Origin: Bacteroidales bacterium
GTDB taxonomy: Bacteria > Bacteroidota > Bacteroidia > Bacteroidales > UBA3824
NCBI GenBank assembly: GCA_017544805.1
Contig: JAFYDK010000001.1
Span: 1-64,000, forward strand
Reading direction: 5' to 3'
DNA: 64,000 nt
Each line of letters opens with the position of its first letter. Positions within the stretch are counted from its first letter, which is position 1. Shown here piece after piece: positions 10,141-17,946 of the stretch. The notes under the pieces were generated by a model that made no database searches, was not told the DNA's origin, and saw only the letters and a list, made by a program, of their open reading frames with translations. Position numbers and translations under genes: made by a program.

Positions 10141-11544
10141 TTAATCTTCAAGAGCAGTTTCAGACTCTTGATCTTGAGCCTCAGTCTTCGGCTCTTCGTC
10201 TTTTTTGTTGCGGTCAGAAATCATGTTAAGGAAACCGACTTCCCTTTCCGTCAAAAATCTCCAACGTCCTCTTTGAAGACCTTTTTTGTCAAGACCTGCA
10301 AACATAATACGGTCAAGTTTTTTAACATCGTAACCCAAAGCTTCAAAAATTCTGCGGACAATTCTGTTTCTGCCCGAGTGAATTCTAACCATAACTTCAG
10401 CTTTGGAATTTTCGTTTGCATAACCAACCTCGTCTGCGTTGATAAAACCGTCTTCCAAATCAAAACCTTCAGCAATTTTGTCCAAATCCGCTTTCGTAAC
10501 GTTTTTGTCCAAAGTTACGTGATAAATTTTTTGAACCTCGTTTGAAGGGTGCGTAAGTTTTTTAGCCAAATCACCGTCATTTGTAAAAAGAAGTACACCC
10601 GTTGTATTTCTATCAAGTCTTCCCACAGGATAAACTCTCTCCTTGCAAGCGCCTTCAATAAGTTCCATAACGGTATTTCTTGCGTGGGGATCTTTCAAAG
10701 TCGTGATATAATCTTTCGGTTTGTTGAGCAAAAGATAACGTTTGTGTTCGGGTTTTACAACCATTCCGTTGTATTTTACCTCGTCCGAAATATTGACTTT
10801 AACACCCATTTCGGTAATGGTTTCGCCGTTTACTTGAACCATACCGGCTTTAATCATTCTGTCAGCCTCACGTCTTGAACACATTCCGCTGTTAGAGAGG
10901 AACTTATTAAGACGGATTTTACCGTCGTTTTCGATGTAATCGTCCTCACTTTCTACGGCTGCATCAAACGAACGCTGTTTTCTGTCGGAATGATCCCAAT
11001 ATTTTTTGTGATGATAACCTTTCTCGTCTACGGTGTATTTTGAACCGGATTTTCCGTAATTTGGTTTGCGTTTTTGATAATTGCCTTGACCATAACCCGG
11101 ATTGCCGTAATTATTACCGCCACGGTCATAACCGTAACCGCCCTGACCTTGGTAATTATTGTTGTTATTACCTCTGTAAGGAGCATAACCGCCGTCTTGA
11201 TTGCGATTGTTGCCGGGTCTGCCACCGTAATTATTGCGCTGGGGACCGTTGCCATAATAATTGTTTTTCGGATAACTCTTTTTATAACCTTGGTTTCCGT
11301 AGTTTCCTCCGCCGTTTTGAGGACGGTAATTGTTGTTAGGACGCTCTGAATAACCGTTGTCCTGACCTTGGAAGCCACCTTCACGATTGGGTGTAGAAGA
11401 ATAGCCACCGTTACTATTGTAAGGTGTACGGTTGCCTTGACGATAAATCCTCGGTCTCGAACCAAAAGGACGTCCGCCTTTCTGCGGTGCGCGGGAACCA
11501 TTGTCCTGATAATTGGAATTGCCGCGATTGTTGTTATTTTCCAT
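10141..11544 (-). CDS. rluB: 23S rRNA pseudouridine synthase, RluB/RsuA family, with long Asn/Gly-rich N-terminus
   Basis: A 467-residue RNA-modifying enzyme. Residues 1-185 are low-complexity, rich in Asn, Gly, Tyr, Gln and Arg, with repeated NNYGG/GYG-like units, and are surely disordered. An S4 RNA-binding domain follows (IRLNKFLSNSGMCSRREADRMI, about 207-265). The catalytic domain has GRLDRNTTGVLLFTNDG, whose Asp is the pseudouridine synthase nucleophile, and ends with GRNRIVRRIFEALG and GRWRFLTEREV. The last 25 residues are acidic. Bacteroidota RluB proteins often carry such tails; here it is more than a third of the protein. Modification of 23S rRNA helix 90 is the expected role; RsuA-type specificity is not excluded. 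Confidence 0.9.
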   Translation of the reverse strand: MENNNNRGNSNYQDNGSRAPQKGGRPFGSRPRIYRQGNRTPYNSNGGYSSTPNREGGFQGQDNGYSERPNNNYRPQNGGGNYGNQGYKKSYPKNNYYGNGPQRNNYGGRPGNNRNQDGGYAPYRGNNNNNYQGQGGYGYDRGGNNYGNPGYGQGNYQKRKPNYGKSGSKYTVDEKGYHHKKYWDHSDRKQRSFDAAVESEDDYIENDGKIRLNKFLSNSGMCSRREADRMIKAGMVQVNGETITEMGVKVNISDEVKYNGMVVKPEHKRYLLLNKPKDYITTLKDPHARNTVMELIEGACKERVYPVGRLDRNTTGVLLFTNDGDLAKKLTHPSNEVQKIYHVTLDKNVTKADLDKIAEGFDLEDGFINADEVGYANENSKAEVMVRIHSGRNRIVRRIFEALGYDVKKLDRIMFAGLDKKGLQRGRWRFLTEREVGFLNMISDRNKKDEEPKTEAQDQESETALED

Positions 11545-11587
11545 TGTCTTTATAAATAATCAAAAATTTAATAAATTTTTTACCGCA

Positions 11588-11595
11588 CAAATTTA
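11588..11595 (-). promoter_or_regulatory. Putative -7 box of the rluB-ubiA unit
   Basis: Minus-strand TAAATTTG (complement of 11588-11595) fits TAnnTTTG, about 43 bases before the rluB ATG. I see no clear -33 box. Confidence 0.35.
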
Positions 11596-11641
11596 ATTTA
11601 ATTATTTCGGATTTTAATAAAAAAAATCAGTTTTTTTTTAT

Positions 11642-11649
11642 TAATTTTG
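11642..11649 (+). promoter_or_regulatory. Putative -7 box upstream of the Ser/Thr kinase gene
   Basis: TAATTTTG fits TAnnTTTG. It leaves a leader of about 105 bases before the ATG at 11763. The region is very AT-rich, so a chance match is possible. Confidence 0.3.
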
Positions 11650-11762
11650 TCTTTTGAAATGATATTCCCCCACCGAAAACAAAATTTCGGCACTAAAATC
11701 TTGAAATTCAAGCTTTTAAATATTGGGTTTTTTTAGTTAATATAAATTTAAGAAAGGCTGAT

Positions 11763-13736
11763 ATGTCTATAGAAATATTAAAAATGCTGATACAAAATGC
11801 CTGTTCAGACGGCTCAATCAGCGAAAACGACAGAAAACTGCTCGAAAAAAAGGCTCCGGAAGCAGGAGTTTCACTTGAGGAATTAAACTCAATGATTGAA
11901 AACGAAATCAACAAACACAACCAAAGTTCGGGTTTCGTAACCGCGGAAATTCCGCAAGACAACTCTTCATCATCGGGTTTTGTAACATCTGAGGAGAATA
12001 ATACATCCTCTTCATCGGGTTTTGTAACGGCAGAAGACAGCAATAATACATCTTCAACTTCGTCGGGATTTGTAACGGCAGAGGATTCTCCTTCTAACGA
12101 ACCGAAAGTTCAGCAACAAACCGTCATTACTCCCACTTTTGACGACAAATTAACTGACATTCAAGAGCTTTCCTCACAAGGTGCGATGAGTAAGGTTTAT
12201 AAAGGTAAACTTTACGGCAAGTGGATTATCGTTAAAAGGATAAAACCTGAATTTAAAGACAATGCGCAATACCGCAATCTTTTTATGAAGGAGTTTGACA
12301 ACTGCTACGGTCTTGACCACGAAAACATCGTAAAAATTCTTGACAAAGGCGAAGACTCAGAAGGTCTTTATTATACAATGGAATATGTTGACGGCAGAAG
12401 TCTGAGCGATTGTATTAAAAACGGAGAATTAAAAAACGAAAGACTTATAAAATCTGTTATAAAACAGCTTTGCAGTGCCTTGAGTTACGTTCATAAAAAG
12501 CAAATCGTACACCGTGATTTAAAACCGGACAACATAATGATAACTTACCGCGGTGATAATGTTAAAATTTTGGATTTCGGCATCGCCTACACGGACAGTT
12601 ATGAGGACAACCTCGTAAAAGTCGGCACGCCAAAATATGCCGCCCCCGAACAAATGGGCAAAGGCAATCTCGTAGACCAAAGGGCAGACATTTACGCCGT
12701 AGGACTCATTTTGCTTGAAATGGCAACAGGAAGTCTTGAAGACAGACACGCCGAAACTGTTAAAAATCCGAATTTCAAACTCGTTATCAACAAAGCCACG
12801 GAAACAGCTCCCGAAAACCGTTACCACGACTGCGAGGAATTGTTGGAGGATTTAAACAAGACGATTGTAATTCCCGTTACGCCTAACGAAAAGGCTGAAA
12901 CTACGCCTCAAACACCCGAGCAGAAAAAAGTTCCAGTTCCGCCGGTTATGAAACCCTCAGAAAAAGAGGAAGTTACCTCCATTGAAGAGGAAAAGAAGAA
13001 AAAAAACATTTTACCTATTATAATAGCGGCAGTCGTTCTTTTGGGATTAGGTTTAGGCGTTTGGTTTTTCCTTAACAAGAATAAAGCACCGAAACAAGAG
13101 CAAACTGAACAAACTGAAGAAACGCTTCAACCCGTAACTGACAATCAAAAACAAGACAACAATCAACAAGGCGGCGGCTCACACGTTCAAAAACCAGATA
13201 ACGGGGACAACAATATTCCCTCAAAAGAGGAAATCAAACAAAACGAAGAAGACTCAGAATTAAAAGAACTTTTAGCCGAGGCTGAAAGAATTATGAAAGA
13301 GGAGAAAAACATCGTTAAAGCCAAAGAAAAATACGAGGAAATCCTCAAAAAGAAGAAAAACAACGAAGCCGAAAGCGGTCTTAAAGAATGTGAAAAAATC
13401 ATCAACGACTCTCAGTTAGGAAATTTGACACAAACGGAAAAAGACGGCAAAATCGGATTCAAGGATCAAAACGGCAATGTCGTAATCGACTACCTTTATG
13501 ACAACGGCTCGTATCAAAAAGCGGCTCAGGGACATCTTCAAGACAATCTCTACGCTTTGAAAAAAGACGGCAAATGGGGCGTTATCGACAACAAGACAAA
13601 ACTTCCTGTTACCGAATTCAAATACGAAAGTGCCGCAGCCGTAAAAAACGGTTTCAATCTTAAAATCAGCAAAGGCAATTCCGATCAGTTGAGATATGCA
13701 GATGGAAAAATTACGATTAAAAACGTAAGATTTTAA
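11763..13736 (+). CDS. Membrane-anchored Ser/Thr protein kinase with TerB-like N-terminus, SGFVTAE repeats and WG repeats
   Basis: 657 residues. Residues 1-50 look like a TerB-type helical module (ACSDGSISENDRKLLEKKA). Residues 56-110 hold four copies of SGFVT(A/S)E in Ser/Asn-rich spacers. The kinase domain spans about 129-362. It has VKRIK (ATP-binding Lys), HRDLKPDN (catalytic loop), DFGIA (metal Asp) and APEQ. The glycine loop (SSQGAMSKVY) keeps only one of its usual glycines. A Pro/Glu linker leads to one membrane helix (about 415-438), then an acidic, Lys/Glu coiled region and WG-type repeats (DGKIGFKDQNGN, DGKWGVIDN) near 556-625. A cytoplasmic kinase with an external WG ligand or sensor module is likely. 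CHR permease genes follow after 20 bases. Confidence 0.9.
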   Translation: MSIEILKMLIQNACSDGSISENDRKLLEKKAPEAGVSLEELNSMIENEINKHNQSSGFVTAEIPQDNSSSSGFVTSEENNTSSSSGFVTAEDSNNTSSTSSGFVTAEDSPSNEPKVQQQTVITPTFDDKLTDIQELSSQGAMSKVYKGKLYGKWIIVKRIKPEFKDNAQYRNLFMKEFDNCYGLDHENIVKILDKGEDSEGLYYTMEYVDGRSLSDCIKNGELKNERLIKSVIKQLCSALSYVHKKQIVHRDLKPDNIMITYRGDNVKILDFGIAYTDSYEDNLVKVGTPKYAAPEQMGKGNLVDQRADIYAVGLILLEMATGSLEDRHAETVKNPNFKLVINKATETAPENRYHDCEELLEDLNKTIVIPVTPNEKAETTPQTPEQKKVPVPPVMKPSEKEEVTSIEEEKKKKNILPIIIAAVVLLGLGLGVWFFLNKNKAPKQEQTEQTEETLQPVTDNQKQDNNQQGGGSHVQKPDNGDNNIPSKEEIKQNEEDSELKELLAEAERIMKEEKNIVKAKEKYEEILKKKKNNEAESGLKECEKIINDSQLGNLTQTEKDGKIGFKDQNGNVVIDYLYDNGSYQKAAQGHLQDNLYALKKDGKWGVIDNKTKLPVTEFKYESAAAVKNGFNLKISKGNSDQLRYADGKITIKNVRF

Positions 13737-13756
13737 GTTAGGAGAAACAAAAAAAA

Positions 13757-14308
13757 ATGTTGGCATTAAAACTTTTTTGGGCATTTTTTAAGATCGGAGC
13801 TTTTACTTTCGGCGGCGGTTACGCCATGATTTCGATGGTAAAAAATGCCTTAGTAGACAAAAACAAATGGATGAACGAAGACGAGTTTTGGGAATGTATT
13901 ACGTTAGCGCAATCACTTCCGGGCGTTTTTGCAATCAACATGGCTTTGTATACGGGTTTTAAAATTTCAGGGAAATCAGGAGCAGCCTCAGCTATGGCAG
14001 GGGCTGCTTTGCCGTCTTTGATAATAATCGTAATAATCGCGGCTTTCATCGAAAACATCAATGGCTATCAGACTGTTAAAGATATTTTTTCAGGAATACG
14101 ACCGTGCGTTATCGCCCTTATTTTGGTACCCGGATTAACAATGCTGAAAAAAGCCAAACTCACAAAACAGACTTTTTGGATTCCTGTTTTGTCATGCGTT
14201 TTGGTATGTTTCTTAGGCGTTTCACCCGTTTATATTATCATAGCAGCAATTTTAGCCGGAATTTTCTGGGCTAAAACCATAATTAATAAAACTTCCGAAA
14301 AAAAATGA
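13757..14308 (+). CDS. Chromate transporter (CHR) family, single-domain subunit 1
   Basis: A 183-residue membrane protein with one CHR domain. It shows FKIGAFTFGGGYAMISMV near the N-terminus and LAQSLPGVFAIN near residues 50-65, both family hallmarks, followed by about five hydrophobic segments. Short-chain CHR proteins work as pairs, and the second half follows with a 4-base ATGA overlap, so the two probably form a heterodimer. CHR proteins export chromate or move sulfate-like anions; with no resistance genes nearby the real substrate is uncertain. It lies 20 bases after the kinase and may share its transcript. Confidence 0.88.
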   Translation: MLALKLFWAFFKIGAFTFGGGYAMISMVKNALVDKNKWMNEDEFWECITLAQSLPGVFAINMALYTGFKISGKSGAASAMAGAALPSLIIIVIIAAFIENINGYQTVKDIFSGIRPCVIALILVPGLTMLKKAKLTKQTFWIPVLSCVLVCFLGVSPVYIIIAAILAGIFWAKTIINKTSEKK

Positions 14309-14844
14309 TATATCTTCAGTTGTTTTGGGTATTTTTCAAAATAGGCTTGTTCGGTTTTGGCGGCGGTTACACGATGGTTTCGATGATAAGAATGGAGGTC
14401 GTGGACAATTATACTTGGATGAGTGCAGCTCAATACGCTGATTTGTTGGCTCTCTCGCAAATGACTCCCGGACCGATTTCGATAAATGCCGCAACTTACG
14501 TCGGCTTTACTCAAGCGGGAATTTTAGGTTCTATTTTGGCGACAATGTCGCTATGTCTGCCCTCAGTATTGTTGATGGGACTCGTAACGGCACTATTTTT
14601 CAAACACAAAGAATCGCCTTTCGTAAAAAAACCGATGGAAATAATGACTCCCGTTGTAGCGGGTCTTATAATTGCGGCCGCACTTATGATGTGCGACAAG
14701 GAAAGTTTCACCTCGGTTTTGAGTTTTATAATTTTTGCGGGAACTGCAGCCATACATTATTTTTTTAAGACAAATCCTATTCTTCTGATTATAATAGCCG
14801 GAGTTTTGGGCTGGCTCAACGGAATATTTTTCCCGATGCAATAA
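14305..14844 (+). CDS. Chromate transporter (CHR) family, single-domain subunit 2
   Basis: A 179-residue partner of the preceding gene, translationally coupled through ATGA. It carries the same signatures in the same places: FKIGLFGFGGGYTMVSMI near the start and LSQMTPGPISIN near residues 50-62, then TYVGFTQAG and several hydrophobic helices. The PGP form of the second motif differs from PGV in its partner, as usual for the two halves of the family. The length is typical of short-chain CHR proteins. The function is that of the pair. Confidence 0.88.
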   Translation: MIYLQLFWVFFKIGLFGFGGGYTMVSMIRMEVVDNYTWMSAAQYADLLALSQMTPGPISINAATYVGFTQAGILGSILATMSLCLPSVLLMGLVTALFFKHKESPFVKKPMEIMTPVVAGLIIAAALMMCDKESFTSVLSFIIFAGTAAIHYFFKTNPILLIIIAGVLGWLNGIFFPMQ

Positions 14845-14917
14845 AAAAATAACACAAAAATTTTAATTTTTTTTAAAAAAAATTCATCTTTTATTTTACT
14901 TTTTTGAAAAAAGTATT

Positions 14918-14925
14918 TACATTTG
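14918..14925 (+). promoter_or_regulatory. Putative -7 box of the MerR-type regulator gene
   Basis: TACATTTG fits TAnnTTTG and lies 42 bases before the ATG at 14968. No TTTG is found at the expected distance upstream. Confidence 0.35.
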
Positions 14926-14967
14926 CGCTACTCAAAAAAAATCAAATATACAAGGTCTTAACAAAAA

Positions 14968-15834
14968 ATGTTACAGTATTCCATTGCCGACATTTCCCAA
15001 ATCACGGGCATAAAGACATTTACGCTCAGGGCTTGGGAAAAACGTTATGGCATTATCGCACCCCAAAGGACGGGTACGAACATCAGAAAATACGGAGAAG
15101 CCGATCTGCACAGATTACTTGCAGTTTCGGCTTTAGTAAAAAAGGGGTATAAGATTTCCGAAGTCTGCGATTTTTCGGGCGAGCAAATCCGTGAAAAATT
15201 AGGTACGGTATTTGCTACTCAAAACACGCATGGCAAAATCGGACAATTAATGAAAATGTCGCAGACATTCGACGAAAAAAATTTCGACAAGACTCTAAAA
15301 CACGAAATCATAGAGTCGGGAATCGGGAGTGCAATTCAGAATATTATCGTGCCTTTTATGCAAGAGGCGGAAAATCAATGGATTGCAGATGCCGATTTTT
15401 TGTGTATCAAACAGTTTGCATACGACTTGATACGCCGCCGCTTAATTGTAGCCTCAGATTTGGAGGAAAAAGAGAATGCCGAAAAGATTTTGATTTTTTC
15501 GCCGCTGAAAGACCCCGGAGAATTAACGCTGCTAATTACCGACTATATAATCAAAAAGTGCGGTAAATCAACAGTTTATTGCGGAGAAAATATTCCCGTT
15601 AAACAGGTTAAAAAAGCGTATGAAGTTTCCTCTTGCAAGAAAATCATGCTTATCGGCAAACTGACCGATTCGGCAGAAGATTTGCAAAAAACAATCGAAA
15701 ATTTCGACAAGGAATTTCCTAACGCTCAAAAAACCGTACTCCACAAAAATTCGGAAGATTTAACGGACAAATTTCCGCAAATAGATTTTGTGTGCGGCGT
15801 TGAAGATTTGAAACAATATCTTAATGAGCCTTGA
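14968..15834 (+). CDS. MerR-family transcriptional regulator with degenerate cobalamin-binding-like C-terminus
   Basis: 288 residues. The N-terminal winged helix is clear (YSIADISQITGIKTFTLRAW, EKRYGI; residues 3-70). The rest follows the CarH/LitR layout: a helical bundle (about 85-165, around ENQWIADADFLCIKQFAYDL) and a Rossmann-like domain (about 170-285, FSPLKDPGELTLLITDYI and YCGENIPVKQVKKA). The residues that hold B12 in that family are missing: where a W...EH motif is expected I read KQ, and the His of the ExxHxxG loop is not present. The protein probably regulates genes without B12, or binds another ligand. It overlaps recG by 11 bases. Confidence 0.85.
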   Translation: MLQYSIADISQITGIKTFTLRAWEKRYGIIAPQRTGTNIRKYGEADLHRLLAVSALVKKGYKISEVCDFSGEQIREKLGTVFATQNTHGKIGQLMKMSQTFDEKNFDKTLKHEIIESGIGSAIQNIIVPFMQEAENQWIADADFLCIKQFAYDLIRRRLIVASDLEEKENAEKILIFSPLKDPGELTLLITDYIIKKCGKSTVYCGENIPVKQVKKAYEVSSCKKIMLIGKLTDSAEDLQKTIENFDKEFPNAQKTVLHKNSEDLTDKFPQIDFVCGVEDLKQYLNEP

Positions 15835-17926
15835 TACTTCCATAAAATATCTTAGCGGTGTAGGTCCAAAAAAGGCTGAAAATTTAGCCAAAGAGTTAAA
15901 TATCAACACTTTTGAGGACTTGGCTTATTATTTTCCATACAAACATATCGACAAAAGTAAATTTTATTTTACAACCGATATTACCTCTGATGCCGTTGCC
16001 ATTCAGCTCAAAGGCGTCATAAATAATTTTAGGATGGAAGGTAAAGGCGCCAAACAAAGGCTCACGGCAAAATTTTCGGACGAAAAAGGAAGCATACAAC
16101 TCATTTGGTTTCAAGGAATTAAATGGGTTATGGACTCTATTGTCCAAGGCAAAGAATACATTATCTTCGGAAAACCCTCTTTCTATCAAGGCTGGTCAAT
16201 TGCGCACCCCGAAATCGAAGACCCGATGAAAAATAAAGGCACTATCCCTATAAAATTTTATCCGCAATATTCGACTTCGGAAACCTTAAAAAACGGCAAA
16301 ATAAATTCACGCGCAATCGCCGCCCTGCAAAAAAACTTGTGGTCGGTTCTAAAAAATACCGACATCAAGGAAACTTTACCGGGGTATATTATCAACAAAT
16401 ATCATCTTATGCCGCTTTATGAGGCGTTAAGAAACATACATTTTCCCGTTTCGGAGGATGCGTTAAACAAAGCCCGTGCAAGATTGAAATTCGAGGAACT
16501 GTTTTATATTCAACTAAATATACTAAAGTTCAAAACCGAAAAACAGCAAAAATCACAAGGTTTTGTCTTTAAGAAAATCGGTGATATTTTCAATACTTTT
16601 TATAAAAATTATTTACCGTTTCAGTTAACAGGAGCGCAAAAACGCGTCATAAAAGAAATCCGCAACGATTTTCTTTCAGGGCGTCAGTCCAACCGCTTGA
16701 TTCAGGGCGATGTAGGTTCGGGAAAAACCCTCGTGGCTTTGATGTGTATGTTAATTGCAATTGACAATAATTTTCAAACCTGCATGATGGCTCCGACCGA
16801 AATTTTGGCGCATCAGCATTTTCAAACAATTAAGGATTTTTTAAAAGATATGCCCGTAACGGTTGAAATTTTAACGGGAACATCAACAAAAAAACAACGT
16901 CAAAAAATCCATGAAAGTCTTGAAAACGGCACTCTGAATATCCTTGTCGGCACTCACGCTTTAATTGAAGACGATGTTGTTTTTCAAAATCTCGGACTTG
17001 CCGTCATTGACGAACAACACCGTTTCGGCGTGGCTCAAAGGGCAAAACTTTACGGAAAAAATTCCATTCTTCCGCCCCATGTTTTAGTTATGACAGCAAC
17101 GCCGATTCCAAGAACCTTATCAATGACACTTTACGGAGATTTGGACATTTCCGTTATTGACGAACTTCCTCCGGGAAGAAAACCGATAAAAACCGTTCAT
17201 TCTTACGACTCAAAAAGACTGATGGTTTTTAAATTCTTAAAAGACCAAATTGCTTTAGGGCGTCAGGTTTACATAGTTTATCCGCTGATTGAAGAAAGCA
17301 AAAACTTTGATTATAAGGATTTAACGGACGGTTATATTTCCATAACACGAGCCTTTCCTCAGCCTCAATACAACGTCAGCATGGTTCACGGAAGATTGAA
17401 ACCGGACGAAAAAGAGTTTGAAATGCAACGTTTTATCAAAGGCGAAACTCAAATAATGGTGGCAACAACTGTCATCGAGGTCGGTGTTAATGTGCCTAAT
17501 GCAAGCATTATGGTAATCGAAAGTGCTGAAAAATTCGGACTCTCACAACTTCATCAGTTAAGAGGCAGAGTAGGCAGAGGAGATTATCAAAGTTATTGTA
17601 TATTAATGAGTTCGTTCAAACTCTCTGCCGATGCAAGAAAACGTCTTGACATTATGTGCGAAACCACTGACGGTTTCAAAATTTCGGAAGAGGACTTAAA
17701 ACTCAGAGGCCCGGGCGACATGGATTCAACACAACAATCAGGAACGCCCATGCAACTGAAAATAGCCGATTTAATTCACGACGGGGGACTTTTAAACATC
17801 GCCCGCAATGAGGCTCTTGAAGTTTTGGAAAAAGATCCGTCGCTTTCTTCTCAAGAAAACCAAATTTTGAAAAAACGTCAAATTGCTATCTTCAACAAAG
17901 AACAGCACTGGTCAAGAATTTCGTAA
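15824..17926 (+). CDS. recG: ATP-dependent DNA helicase RecG
   Basis: 700 residues, the normal length. The N-terminal wedge domain starts with a helix-hairpin-helix-like segment (IKYLSGVGPKKAENLAKEL) and an OB fold. Helicase motifs follow: GDVGSGKTL (Walker A, about 295-303), APTEILAHQH, DEQHRFGV (motif II), TATPIPRTL (motif III), VATTVIEVGVNVPNA (motif V) and QLRGRVGRG (motif VI). The C-terminal TRG region (GFKISEEDLKLRGPGDM) is present. RecG reverses stalled forks and migrates Holliday junctions. It overlaps the regulator gene by 11 bases, so the two are probably cotranscribed. Confidence 0.97.
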   Translation: MSLDTSIKYLSGVGPKKAENLAKELNINTFEDLAYYFPYKHIDKSKFYFTTDITSDAVAIQLKGVINNFRMEGKGAKQRLTAKFSDEKGSIQLIWFQGIKWVMDSIVQGKEYIIFGKPSFYQGWSIAHPEIEDPMKNKGTIPIKFYPQYSTSETLKNGKINSRAIAALQKNLWSVLKNTDIKETLPGYIINKYHLMPLYEALRNIHFPVSEDALNKARARLKFEELFYIQLNILKFKTEKQQKSQGFVFKKIGDIFNTFYKNYLPFQLTGAQKRVIKEIRNDFLSGRQSNRLIQGDVGSGKTLVALMCMLIAIDNNFQTCMMAPTEILAHQHFQTIKDFLKDMPVTVEILTGTSTKKQRQKIHESLENGTLNILVGTHALIEDDVVFQNLGLAVIDEQHRFGVAQRAKLYGKNSILPPHVLVMTATPIPRTLSMTLYGDLDISVIDELPPGRKPIKTVHSYDSKRLMVFKFLKDQIALGRQVYIVYPLIEESKNFDYKDLTDGYISITRAFPQPQYNVSMVHGRLKPDEKEFEMQRFIKGETQIMVATTVIEVGVNVPNASIMVIESAEKFGLSQLHQLRGRVGRGDYQSYCILMSSFKLSADARKRLDIMCETTDGFKISEEDLKLRGPGDMDSTQQSGTPMQLKIADLIHDGGLLNIARNEALEVLEKDPSLSSQENQILKKRQIAIFNKEQHWSRIS

Positions 17927-17946
17927 AAAGGAAAATTTTTTTTTCA

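Noticed and set aside
9955-10545. A plus-strand frame of 196 codons across the ubiA/rluB junction
   Set aside because: It runs antisense to two well-supported enzymes and gives no recognisable protein.
11040-11501. Long open frames opposite and shifted to the Asn/Gly-rich part of the rluB gene
   Set aside because: They are shadows of the low-complexity coding region; products are compositionally odd and lack domains.
13757-14844. The two CHR genes as a chromate-resistance island
   Set aside because: No other resistance or mobility gene is near; base composition is like the neighbours.
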